DNA of 36,568 nt from Mycobacterium sp. GTDB lineage: Bacteria > Actinomycetota > Actinomycetes > Mycobacteriales > Mycobacteriaceae. The position numbers and the translations under genes are program-made. The notes beneath the pieces were generated by a model. The model was not told the origin of the DNA. It saw nothing but the letters and a program-made list of their open reading frames with translations, and ran no database searches. Location: positions 1 to 36,568 of the forward strand of contig JAGQTQ010000077.1 of the NCBI GenBank assembly GCA_020438905.1. Reading direction: 5' to 3'. Each line of letters begins with the position of its first letter. Within the stretch, counting starts at the first letter, position 1. This document shows, piece after piece, positions 9,317 through 17,198 of the stretch.

Positions 9317-11452
9317 TCAGCTGAAACGGACGACGACAAGGCAGAGGTCATCATCGTGCGGTGACGGTGCAACGTCGTCGGCCAGGGACTCGCAGTCCAG
9401 CAGCGCTTCCGGCGGCCAGTCGGCGATCACCCGCTCCAGATGCGCGATACCTGCTTCGACGTGCTCGTCGTGGTGTTCCACCAGGCCGTCGGTGTACATC
9501 ACCAGGACGTCCCCCGGAGCGACTACGAGGGTGTCCGCGCAGTATTCGGCGTCTTCGAATGGCCCCAGGACGGGTCCGCCGGCGCCGCAGAGGCGCACCA
9601 CCTCACCGGTTGCGGCTCTCCTCAGCAACGCGGGTGGGTGGCCGGCCGAGCTGTAGGACAGCGAGCCTTCGGTGGGATCGAAAACCGCCACCAGACTGGT
9701 GGCGAACTCGCCTCGAATCTGCGGACCCGCGAACCGGTTGAGCTCAGCCAACACCCGATCCGCACTGAGACCCTGGTGGGAGTAGGCGTTTCCGGTGCTG
9801 CGCAACTGCGCCATATCCTCCACCGCCGTCAGTCCGTGGCCGATCACGTCACCGACCGATAGATAGGTTCGCCCGTCGGGCAGGGACATGACGCTGTACC
9901 AGTCGCCGCCGAGCCCGTTGGCGTCGTCGGCCGGTCGGTAGAGCGCCCGAAGATCCAGTCCGGGGGCGTCGACCGGAAGTACCGGATGCGCCGCGGTGTG
10001 CAGCACCATCGCCCGCGCGTGCTCGTCGGCGTAGGACTTCGCCCGGGACAGTGCCTGACCGGCGATGGTGGCCACCGTCGACAGATAGGCCTGTTGGGCG
10101 TCGTTCAGCGGTTGCGGCGTCGTCCAGGCCAGCGAGAAGGCGCCCAGGGTTTTCGAGCCGGCGGTCAGCGGCCAGCCGACCACAGTGTTGATCCCGTTGA
10201 CCCGAAGCCGGCGGGCGGCACCGCCGTAGCGGCGCTCGTAGTCCTCGATCGTCGGAACCAGAACCGGCTCGCCGTCACGGGCCGCATCCCCCGCGACCGA
10301 ACGATCGGCGAGGGCGGACCGCTCGCCCAATTCGGCGATGAACTGCTGCGGGTACCCCGCAACGGCCAGCCACTCGAGTTCCTCGCCGTCGGCGGTCAAC
10401 AGGCCGACTTTGATACCGGCAGCACCGAGGTCGGCGACCAACTCGGTCTCCAGCACCCGCCCGACATCACGTGGGGTCAGCGCCGAGGACAGCTGCAGGG
10501 TGAGCCGGGCGAGCGACTGAAGGCGGCGGCGTTCGGCCCGCTCGAGCGCCTTCTCCCGGGCGGCCTTCCGACGCGCCGAGGCCTCCTGCGCGATCAGCAT
10601 GGCCAGCAACACGTTGACCCCGATGAGCATCTGGGTCAGGGCCAGCCTGCCGCCCCTGGACACCCCCAGGTCGTCGAACAGGCTGAATCCGGACGCCGCT
10701 CGCAGGTTGGCCGCGAACGCGATCCCCGCCCCGGCCAGAGCGGCACCGAGCACATCGAGGCGCAGGGCCGCCCATGCCAGCACCGGCAGAATCAGCAATG
10801 ACGGCTGCAACCCGGTCCAGATCGCCAGCCACGCCATCCCGGCGGCGGTGCCCAGGATCGCCAAGGCCTCCACCGGGCGTTGCCTGAGCACGCCGAACTG
10901 CTTGGGCCACAACAGTATCGGAGCTCCCACCACCAGTGCACCGATACCGTCGCTGGCGAACCAACGCAGGGTGGCACCCGGCCACCACACACCCAGATGC
11001 CAGGCGACGGTCGCCCCGCCGATGAGCCCACCCAGCAACGGGCCGGCCAGGCACGAACCGGCGACGAAGAGGAATAGGTCCCGGCGTCGGCGCAGGTCCG
11101 GTGTTCGCTTGCCACCGGCGAGCACCAGTGCCGCCCCAAACAACGGCTCCAGCGAATTGGCCAGCACGTAACCGACGATCGCCTGCGGGGCCAGTCCCGT
11201 GAACAGATCGACCGCCGTCTCGGCCAGAACCACGGCGGCGATCACCGCCGGCCAGCGGCGGCGGGGGCTGATCAGCAGCGCCGCCGCGCTGACGCCGGCC
11301 GGCGGATACAAGGCCGGACCGAGTTCGGAACCTCCGAAGGCGACCGCCGAGACCAGTGCGCCGGCCGCGTAGGCGAGGAACACGGCCAGAAACAGGCCGG
11401 CGGCCGGCAAGCCCGGACGCGACACGGCACGCTCGGTCATCGAAAGTCGCAT
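9317..11452 (-). CDS. MASE1-GAF-SpoIIE (PP2C) membrane phosphatase, paralogue
   Basis: 711 residues with the same architecture as its downstream neighbour: a MASE1-type membrane region (about 15-300; YPPAGV, LANSLEPLFGAALVLA), a basic coiled-coil linker (about 295-325), a GAF-like domain (about 330-490) and a SpoIIE/PP2C domain with GGDWYS (515-520), GDVIGHG (534-540), SAGHPP, YTDG (653-656) and HDDDLC near the end. The catalytic aspartates are present, so both copies look active. The ATG at 11452 shares one base with the stop of the small upstream frame (TGATG), which implies translational coupling. A second in-frame ATG at 11440 is possible. It arose with its neighbour by tandem duplication. 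Sequence drift in the sensor halves suggests different signals. Confidence 0.92.
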   Translation of the reverse strand: MRLSMTERAVSRPGLPAAGLFLAVFLAYAAGALVSAVAFGGSELGPALYPPAGVSAAALLISPRRRWPAVIAAVVLAETAVDLFTGLAPQAIVGYVLANSLEPLFGAALVLAGGKRTPDLRRRRDLFLFVAGSCLAGPLLGGLIGGATVAWHLGVWWPGATLRWFASDGIGALVVGAPILLWPKQFGVLRQRPVEALAILGTAAGMAWLAIWTGLQPSLLILPVLAWAALRLDVLGAALAGAGIAFAANLRAASGFSLFDDLGVSRGGRLALTQMLIGVNVLLAMLIAQEASARRKAAREKALERAERRRLQSLARLTLQLSSALTPRDVGRVLETELVADLGAAGIKVGLLTADGEELEWLAVAGYPQQFIAELGERSALADRSVAGDAARDGEPVLVPTIEDYERRYGGAARRLRVNGINTVVGWPLTAGSKTLGAFSLAWTTPQPLNDAQQAYLSTVATIAGQALSRAKSYADEHARAMVLHTAAHPVLPVDAPGLDLRALYRPADDANGLGGDWYSVMSLPDGRTYLSVGDVIGHGLTAVEDMAQLRSTGNAYSHQGLSADRVLAELNRFAGPQIRGEFATSLVAVFDPTEGSLSYSSAGHPPALLRRAATGEVVRLCGAGGPVLGPFEDAEYCADTLVVAPGDVLVMYTDGLVEHHDEHVEAGIAHLERVIADWPPEALLDCESLADDVAPSPHDDDLCLVVVRFS

Positions 11453-11685
11453 CAGTCACCTGCTTGTACGGCGAAGATCGCCTCCGCAAACCGGACTACC
11501 GGGCCCCGCCGGCGGCGCAGCCGCGACTCCGGGGAGGGGTTCACCTGCGTCACCACGCCCGGCGCTCGCCGGAAAACCCGCTCGGCTTCAGGCCCCTGGG
11601 CGCTCGGAGTGGCGTGGACCGTCGCCCGCTCGGGCCGGACCGTTACCGTGCGCGAGCCGCGCACGGCGTTCTTGACGGGTGTCAC
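11452..11685 (-). CDS. Small basic hypothetical protein coupled to the phosphatase
   Basis: A 77-residue frame starting with GTG. I do not recognise it. It is rich in Arg, Pro and Val, has no membrane segment, and ends with an RLRRRRG patch followed by FAEAIFAVQAGD. Three things support it as a gene. A TAGGGT -10 box sits 6 bases before the GTG, the leaderless arrangement seen elsewhere in this window. Its TGA overlaps the ATG of the phosphatase as TGATG. No other start signal serves the phosphatase. It could be a leader peptide whose translation opens the downstream start, or a small regulator of the phosphatase. Low sequence complexity keeps confidence moderate. Confidence 0.45.
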   Translation of the reverse strand: MTPVKNAVRGSRTVTVRPERATVHATPSAQGPEAERVFRRAPGVVTQVNPSPESRLRRRRGPVVRFAEAIFAVQAGD

Positions 11686-11691
11686 TTGTTC

Positions 11692-11697
11692 ACCCTA
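11692..11697 (-). promoter_or_regulatory. -10 box of the phosphatase operon
   Basis: TAGGGT on the minus strand, 6 bases before the GTG at 11685. This is the likely promoter for the 77-codon frame and the coupled phosphatase. No convincing -35 is visible. Confidence 0.45.
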
Positions 11698-11751
11698 GGA
11701 CCAGCGCCGGACCAACCGGCCCCGCGGTCACGTGGATTTCCGCACCGCAAC

Positions 11752-11778
11752 GGCGTGTCGCGTGAGAAACGACACGCC
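11752..11778 (-). terminator. Stem-loop after the fused acyl-CoA dehydrogenase
   Basis: A perfect 9-bp inverted repeat, GGCGTGTCG (11752-11760) and CGACACGCC (11770-11778), with a 9-base loop. It starts 14 bases past the stop codon of the gene that ends at 11793. It lacks a T-run; most likely a tail-less terminator. Confidence 0.55.
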
Positions 11779-11792
11779 CGGGTACGGCAGAG

Positions 11793-13967
11793 CTATTTGA
11801 TCAGGGGATCCCGGGGCATGCCGAGGATGCGCTCGGCGATCTGATTGCGCGCCACCTCCGAGGTGCCACCGGCGATGGCCATCCCGCGGGCTCCCATCGC
11901 CGCCCGGGCCGCCAGCGCACCCTCGCCGCCCTCCAGGGCTAGCTCGGGTCCGAGCAGTGCCGTCGCGATGGCGCCCTGCTCGCCGAAGTGCTCGGCGAGT
12001 TTGAGTTTGGTGATGTTGCCTTCCGGCCCCGGCCCGGCACCGGCGATACTGCGCGCGGCCCGGCGCAGGTTGAGCAACCTCAGCGCATGGTCGTCGGCGA
12101 GGAACCGCCCGACCCGCTCGACCGCCCCGGCCACCCGGCTGCCGTGGGTCTTGGCCAGCTGCACCAGCCAGGCCGACGCGGGGGCGATACCGCCTGCCCC
12201 GCCGCCGATACTCACCCGCTCGTTTCCCAGCGTGGCCCGGGCCACGGTCCAGCCGGCATTGGGTTCGCCCACCACGTCCTCGTCGGGAACGAAAACGTCG
12301 TTGAAGAAGACCTCGTTGAACTCCTTGCCGCCGGTGATCTGGCGCAGCGGACGCACCTGCACCCCAGGCGCCTTCATGTCGACGATCACCATCGTGATGC
12401 CGGCGTGTTTGGGAACCTCGAAGTCGGTGCGCACCGTCGCCAGTCCGCGCCGCGCGTAGTGCGCGCCACTGGTCCAGACCTTCTGACCGGTGATCCGCCA
12501 GCCGCCCTCGACCCTGGTGGCCCGGGTCTTGACCGCCGCGGCGTCCGAGCCCGCGGAGGGCTCGGAGAACAGCTGGCACCAGATTTCGTCTTTCCGAAGA
12601 GCCCTCTCCACGAAGCGCTCGATCTGCGAAGGCGTGCCGTGCTGGATGAGGGTGAGAATCACCCACCCGGTGATCCCGTAGTCGGGCCGCTTGACCCCGG
12701 CGGCGTCGAACTCCTCTTCGATCAGCAGTTGTTCGACCGCCCCCGCCGCACGTCCCCACGGCCTGGGCCAGTGCGGCATGACGTAGCCGGTCGCGATGAG
12801 CTCGTCGAGTTGGGCCTCGGCGTCGAGTTCGGCGATCCTCCGCGCCTCGGCCCGGATCTCGCTCCGCAACGCCTCGGCCTCCGGCGGAAGATCCAGACTG
12901 TTTGCCCTGGCCACGCCCCGCGCGGTCAGCCCGAACACATCGGCGGCGGGCCCGTCGCCACCGAAGATCCCGTTGACGGTCAACGCCCGGCGCAGGTGCA
13001 GGTGTGCATCGTGCTCCCAGGTGAACCCGATGCCGCCATGCACCTGGATGTTGAGTTCGGCGTTACGGACGTAGGCAGGGAAGGCCAGCGCCGCCGCGGC
13101 CGCCGCGGCCAACTGAAACCCCGATTCCTCGCCCCCGGCGGAGTCCCCGGCCGCCCGGGCAGCGTCCCAGACACAGGCCAGCGCCGACTCCGCGGCCACC
13201 AGCATGTTGGCGCAATGGTGCTTGACCGCCTGAAACGTGGCGATGGTGCGGCCGAACTGCTCGCGGACCTTGGCGTACTCGACGGCGGACTCGACACAGT
13301 CCGCGGCCCCGCCCACGGCCTCGGCGGCGAAGAGGGTGCGAGCGCGCGCCAGGGCTGCCTCCCGCGCCCCGGGCAGCAGGTTGCCGCCGATCACGACGTC
13401 GGAGAGTCGGACCCTGCCGGACCGCCGGGTCCGGTCGAGACTGCCGGGCAGCTGTACCGAGACACCCCCGGCGCCGCGCTCGACCAACAGCATGTCCTCG
13501 CCGACCGCCAGTAGAAACACCTCCGCGAGGCAGGCGCCCGCCACGATGCCCGCGTCCCCGGAGGCACACCCGTCGACGACCTCGAGATCACCGCCGAAAC
13601 CGACTGCGGCGCTGAGTGTTCCGTCGATCAGGCCGGGAAGCAGCCGGGCCTTCTGTTCCTCGGTGCCCACCGCCGACAGCACCGCGGAGACCACCGTCGT
13701 GGGCACGAACGGCCCGGGGGCCACGGCGTGCCCGAGCTCCTCGATGACCACCACCAGTTCGGGCAGCCCGAACCCCGAGCCGCCATAGGCCTCGTCGACA
13801 TGCAGCCCGAGCCAGCCGAGCGCAGCCATTTCCCGCCAGAACGGCGGGCGGCTCTCCTCGCCGGCGTCCAACGCCGCCCGGGCCGCGCTCCGAGCCTTCT
13901 GCCCGGTCAGGAATGAGCGCGCGACCGCGCCGAGTTCGCGGTGATCGTCGGTCAGTGCGATGGGCAT
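11793..13967 (-). CDS. Fused two-domain acyl-CoA dehydrogenase (FadE type)
   Basis: 724 residues made of two acyl-CoA dehydrogenase units. The first (about 1-355) is beta-like: it lacks the flavin-contact SEPxAGSD motif but keeps HGGIGFTWEHD near its end. The second (about 375-724) is alpha-like, with FSEPSAGSD, GQKVWTSGAH, a probable catalytic Glu in the GNERVS helix, and the GGTSEVARNQIAERILGMP ending. The arrangement mirrors mycobacterial alpha2-beta2 FadE heterotetramers joined into one chain, like the roughly 720-730-residue FadE6 and FadE22 proteins. It should desaturate an acyl-CoA, perhaps a branched or steroid-derived one; the substrate is unknown. A GAGGAGG site precedes the ATG. 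The winged-helix gene 46 bp upstream is its likely regulator. Confidence 0.93.
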   Translation of the reverse strand: MPIALTDDHRELGAVARSFLTGQKARSAARAALDAGEESRPPFWREMAALGWLGLHVDEAYGGSGFGLPELVVVIEELGHAVAPGPFVPTTVVSAVLSAVGTEEQKARLLPGLIDGTLSAAVGFGGDLEVVDGCASGDAGIVAGACLAEVFLLAVGEDMLLVERGAGGVSVQLPGSLDRTRRSGRVRLSDVVIGGNLLPGAREAALARARTLFAAEAVGGAADCVESAVEYAKVREQFGRTIATFQAVKHHCANMLVAAESALACVWDAARAAGDSAGGEESGFQLAAAAAAALAFPAYVRNAELNIQVHGGIGFTWEHDAHLHLRRALTVNGIFGGDGPAADVFGLTARGVARANSLDLPPEAEALRSEIRAEARRIAELDAEAQLDELIATGYVMPHWPRPWGRAAGAVEQLLIEEEFDAAGVKRPDYGITGWVILTLIQHGTPSQIERFVERALRKDEIWCQLFSEPSAGSDAAAVKTRATRVEGGWRITGQKVWTSGAHYARRGLATVRTDFEVPKHAGITMVIVDMKAPGVQVRPLRQITGGKEFNEVFFNDVFVPDEDVVGEPNAGWTVARATLGNERVSIGGGAGGIAPASAWLVQLAKTHGSRVAGAVERVGRFLADDHALRLLNLRRAARSIAGAGPGPEGNITKLKLAEHFGEQGAIATALLGPELALEGGEGALAARAAMGARGMAIAGGTSEVARNQIAERILGMPRDPLIK

Positions 13968-14013
13968 ATTGCCTCCTCGGCGGGAATCCGCTGACAGCGG
14001 CGAGGTTACCGCG

Positions 14014-14328
14014 CTAATCCAGCGCGGTGATCAACTCGCCGACGGTGTGGTGGGCCTCCAGGGGATGCCGAAGCCGCCCTTTGTCATTGACGCGGTACAG
14101 GTTGCGCCGGCCCTGCTTGGTCTTGATCAGATAGCCGCCGTCGGTGAGATCGGCCAGGATCACCTGCACGGCCCGTTCGGTGATCCCGATCCGCAATCCC
14201 AGCTCTCGCGCGGTCAGCGCCTCGCCGCGGGCCAGGCACAGCAGGACATGGGCGTGGTTGGTGAGAAACGTCCATGCGCGCGCGGGCGGCTCGACCATAG
14301 ATCGCTCAGCCATAGGTCGTTCAGGCAT
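14014..14328 (-). CDS. Winged helix-turn-helix transcriptional regulator
   Basis: A 104-residue DNA-binding protein. After a short N-terminal tail, FLTNHAHVLLCLARG begins a winged-helix domain. ELGLRIGITERAVQVILADL is the helix-turn-helix, and GGYLIKTKQGRRNLYRV is the wing. It resembles the compact MarR/ArsR-like regulators of actinobacteria that carry no ligand domain. It is co-directional with the fused dehydrogenase 46 bp downstream and has a palindrome immediately upstream, so autoregulation plus control of the fadE gene is the simplest reading. Three in-frame ATGs (14328, 14313, 14298) lie in a 15-bp repeat, so the true start is uncertain and the N-terminal repeat may not be translated. 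Confidence 0.82.
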   Translation of the reverse strand: MPERPMAERSMVEPPARAWTFLTNHAHVLLCLARGEALTARELGLRIGITERAVQVILADLTDGGYLIKTKQGRRNLYRVNDKGRLRHPLEAHHTVGELITALD

Positions 14329-14334
14329 AGAACG
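14296..14334. repeat. Imperfect 15-bp tandem repeat at the regulator start
   Basis: Three units, each beginning CATAG: 14296-14310, 14311-14325 and 14326-14334 (partial). Each unit carries an ATG on the minus strand, giving the encoded pattern MPERP / MAERS / MVEPP. Confidence 0.6.
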
Positions 14335-14337
14335 TTT

Positions 14338-14359
14338 GTATCACTGTTGCCGGTGATAC
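14338..14359. promoter_or_regulatory. Palindromic operator upstream of the winged-helix gene
   Basis: Perfect 7-bp arms GTATCAC (14338-14344) and GTGATAC (14353-14359) around an 8-bp spacer. With one mismatch the arms extend outward by about two bases on each side. It lies 9 bp from the first possible start codon of the regulator and fits a dimeric winged-helix binding site. Confidence 0.6.
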
Positions 14360-14391
14360 GAAAGGATTCATTCGCGTAAAGGGATTCGCAA

Positions 14392-15669
14392 CTACAGCCG
14401 TGCGAACTCCTCCTTACCGCGTTCGAACTCGGCCAGCATCGCCGGGGTCAGGGTGGGTCTGATCTCGCCGATCGCCGTCAGATAGTCCTCGGTGACGGCA
14501 GATTCGCCGCGGCCGTGGCGCATCTCCCGTTCGAAGGCGGCCTGCGCCCCCTTGCGCGCCGCGAACTCGATATCGGCGGGTGTGAACAACTCCGATGCGG
14601 TGACCAGGCGCTCGATGTCGACGTGGGCGTTGGCAGCGCCCAGATAGCGTTTCCACACCGCGTTCCGCGCCGGCTGGTCGGGCGGGCCGACCGGGATGAC
14701 GTAGTCGAAACGGCCCGGCCGCAGAAACGCCGAGTCCAGGGAGTGCACGGCGTTGGTCGCACACACCAGCAGCCGGCTGTCGTGCTGACGGAATGCCGGG
14801 ATCAGTTTGAGAAGCTCGTTGGTCACGCCGAGTTCGGCGGTCGAGGCGCCCGCTCGCGCGGTGGCGATCTCCTCCACCTCGTCGATGAACAACACCAGTT
14901 CGTCGAGTTCGGCGAGGTCGGCGAAGGCCTCCCGCAGCGACGCCGCCAGACCGCCGGTGCCGCTGGCCGCCAGCCGAGACGGGAACAGTTCGACGAAGGG
15001 CCATCCCAGCCGGGAGGCGATCGCCTTGGCGAAGCTGGTCTTGCCGGTTCCGGGGGGACCGAACAGGATCACCGCCTTGGGCGGCCTGACTCCGTAGCGT
15101 TCGGCGACCTCGGGATGACCAAGTGGGTCCACGATGCGCCGTTCGATGATCTGCTTCTCGCTCTCCATACCGGCCAAATCACCCCATAGACCGGGCGGAA
15201 GCATGAGGCCACCCAGTTCCTCGAGCAGGTTGGCCTGGTCCGGGCCGAGGTGCTCGAACATCTCGTAATACACCAGGCCGCCCCGGCGGAGATACCCCGA
15301 GTTCTCCAGTGCGGCCACGCCGGTGGCCGTCTCGGGTGTCATCGCGCAGATCCGCCGCACTCCATGGGAGCGAAGCCGCCGCTCCAGGTCGGCCAACAGC
15401 GCCGAGCCGATACCGCGATTGCGCCACCGCGCCCCGATCGCCAGCAGCAGAATCCATGCCCGCTCGCCCTGGGTCTGGGCCACCGCCATGCCCACCACCT
15501 CGTCGCCCACTTCGGCCACCACCGCCGGCTCACCGGCACGGGCGGCCGCTATAACCTCCGCCACGCTGAACACCGGTTCACCCGAACCGGGAACCCGGCT
15601 CTGGTCCCATACCTGAATGGCCTGGTCCAAGTCTTCGTCGTGGTAATCACGCAGCCGCCACACCGGCAT
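14392..15669 (-). CDS. GNAT acetyltransferase / AAA+ ATPase fusion
   Basis: 425 residues with two enzymatic modules. Residues 1-140 are a GNAT N-acetyltransferase; the acetyl-CoA loop RWRNRGIGSALL is at 82-93, followed by a GVAALENSGYLRRG acceptor-site strand. Residues 165-425 are a classical AAA+ ATPase with Walker A GPPGTGKT (204-211), Walker B LFIDEVEE (260-267), sensor-1 Asn306 and the arginine-finger region FLRPGRFD (315-322), as in proteasomal and FtsH-like ATPases. No protease domain or central pore loop is obvious. The ATPase may remodel a protein that the GNAT part acetylates, or acetyl-CoA state may gate the ATPase. A GAGGAGG site lies 7 bases before the ATG. The end is 63 bp from the regulator gene on the same strand. 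Confidence 0.9.
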   Translation of the reverse strand: MPVWRLRDYHDEDLDQAIQVWDQSRVPGSGEPVFSVAEVIAAARAGEPAVVAEVGDEVVGMAVAQTQGERAWILLLAIGARWRNRGIGSALLADLERRLRSHGVRRICAMTPETATGVAALENSGYLRRGGLVYYEMFEHLGPDQANLLEELGGLMLPPGLWGDLAGMESEKQIIERRIVDPLGHPEVAERYGVRPPKAVILFGPPGTGKTSFAKAIASRLGWPFVELFPSRLAASGTGGLAASLREAFADLAELDELVLFIDEVEEIATARAGASTAELGVTNELLKLIPAFRQHDSRLLVCATNAVHSLDSAFLRPGRFDYVIPVGPPDQPARNAVWKRYLGAANAHVDIERLVTASELFTPADIEFAARKGAQAAFEREMRHGRGESAVTEDYLTAIGEIRPTLTPAMLAEFERGKEEFARL

Positions 15670-15959
15670 CGGCGCACCTCCTCGGAATCTTCCCGATCAG
15701 CATGCCGGGATCAGGTGCGCGCACACCGGCGAACGGCCGATTCCACGGGCCGCGGAACGACGAGAGACCCGGCCCCTGAGGCAGGGACCGGGCCTCTCCG
15801 GGTCACATCCGGGGGCGGGAGAACTTTTCCCGCCGGGGCTTGTTTTCCCGGGACCCGCGGTTCTCAAACATCCGGGGCTTCTCCCCCTGGCCGAGAGGCC
15901 ACCGGCACCGACCCGCTACGGTTTCTGACAACAGTCGTATGCAGATGGGAGGGCCGGGG
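15670..15959. other. Divergent intergenic region rich in stem-loops
   Basis: This 290-bp gap separates the divergent GNAT-AAA+ and dehydrogenase genes and holds no convincing frame. It contains a 17-bp stem (15762-15778 with 15782-15798, 3-base loop, two mismatches), a 7-bp stem GGCGGGA/TCCCGCC (15814-15820 with 15828-15834), and two short GC hairpins (around 15874-15887 and 15889-15900). The two mismatches of the long stem become G-U pairs if the RNA is read from the minus strand, which favours a minus-strand transcript. It may be a structured leader of the GNAT-AAA+ mRNA, a small RNA or a terminator. Confidence 0.5.
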
Positions 15960-17192
15960 ATGGACCTGATGTGGTCGGCGCAGGATCTCGCGTTCCGCGA
16001 CGAGGTCAGGGCCTTTCTGGACGAGAAGCTCACCCCGGACCTGCGCAGCGCCGGGCGGCTGATGACCAGCGTCTACGCCGACCACGAGGCGTCCATGGCA
16101 TGGCAGGCGATCCTGCACGAGCGGGGCTGGGCGGCACCGGCGTGGCCGGTCGACCACGGTGGCTGCGATTGGACCTTGACCCAGCACTACATCTTCAGCA
16201 GGGAGTCCACCCTGGCCGGGGCGCCGGCGCTGTCGCCGATGGGCATCCGAATGGTCGCCCACGCGATCATCGCCTTCGGCACCTCCGAGCAGAAGCAATA
16301 CTTCCTGCCGCGGATACTCACCGGCGAGGTGTTCTTCTGCCAGGGATACTCCGAACCGGAGGCCGGTTCGGATCTGGCCGCACTGTCGATGGCCGCGATC
16401 CCCGACGGGGACGATCTGGTCTGCACCGGAAGCAAGATCTGGACCACTCACGCGCTGGAGGCCAACTGGATCTTCGCCCTGGTCCGCACCACCCGCTCGG
16501 CGCGCAGGCAACAGGGCATCACCTTCCTGCTCATCGACATGACCTCGCCGGGTATCGAGATCCAGCCACTGGTGATGACCTCCGGTGAGGAGATCCAGAC
16601 CCAGATCTTCTTCGACTCCGTGCGGGTGCCGAGGTCGAACGTGATCGGCACCATCGACGACGGCTGGACGGTGGCCAAATATCTGCTGGAATTCGAACGG
16701 GGAGGCGGCGCGGCGGCACCGGCCCTGCAGGTGATGGCCGAATCCATCGCCACTGAGGCGGCGCTCCAGCCCGGCCCGTACGGCGGCACGCTGCTCGATG
16801 ATCCGGCGTTCTCGGCCAAACTGGCCGACGTCCGCATCCGCACCGAGGTGCTGGAGATCCTGGAGTACCGAGTGCTGACGAGTGTGGCCGAAGGCCGCAA
16901 TCCAGGGGCGGCGTCGTCGATGCTGAAGATCCTGTCCACCGAGCTGAGCCAGACCATCACCGAGCTGGCGATGGAGGCGGCCGGTCCCCGTGGCCGGGCC
17001 TACCAGCCGCACGCCACCCGGCCCGGCGGCCCGGTGGCCGACTTCACCGCCCCCGCCGATGGCTACGTCAGCGGCGAGGCGTGGCAGGCGGTGGCGCCGC
17101 TGCGGTACTTCAACGACCGGGCCGGTTCGATCTACGCCGGCAGCAACGAGATTCAGCGCAACATCCTGGCCAAAGCGACCCTGGGGCTCTAA
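15960..17192 (+). CDS. Acyl-CoA dehydrogenase, large (alpha-like) subunit
   Basis: 410 residues. The flavin and substrate motifs are complete: QGYSEPEAGSDLA (128-140), SKIWTTHA (158-165), and FERGG (245-249), whose Glu246 sits where mycobacterial FadE alpha subunits carry the catalytic base. The C-terminal GSNEIQRNILAKATLGL closes the fold. The architecture matches the large subunit of the pimeloyl-CoA dehydrogenase type (PimC-like). The next gene begins 6 bases later and encodes the small subunit, so a heterotetramer is expected. The start at 15960 follows a GGGAGGG site; a second ATG at 15969 is also in frame. Oxidises an acyl-CoA thioester, passing electrons to ETF; the chain specificity is not readable. 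Confidence 0.92.
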   Translation: MDLMWSAQDLAFRDEVRAFLDEKLTPDLRSAGRLMTSVYADHEASMAWQAILHERGWAAPAWPVDHGGCDWTLTQHYIFSRESTLAGAPALSPMGIRMVAHAIIAFGTSEQKQYFLPRILTGEVFFCQGYSEPEAGSDLAALSMAAIPDGDDLVCTGSKIWTTHALEANWIFALVRTTRSARRQQGITFLLIDMTSPGIEIQPLVMTSGEEIQTQIFFDSVRVPRSNVIGTIDDGWTVAKYLLEFERGGGAAAPALQVMAESIATEAALQPGPYGGTLLDDPAFSAKLADVRIRTEVLEILEYRVLTSVAEGRNPGAASSMLKILSTELSQTITELAMEAAGPRGRAYQPHATRPGGPVADFTAPADGYVSGEAWQAVAPLRYFNDRAGSIYAGSNEIQRNILAKATLGL

Positions 17193-17198
17193 AGCGAC

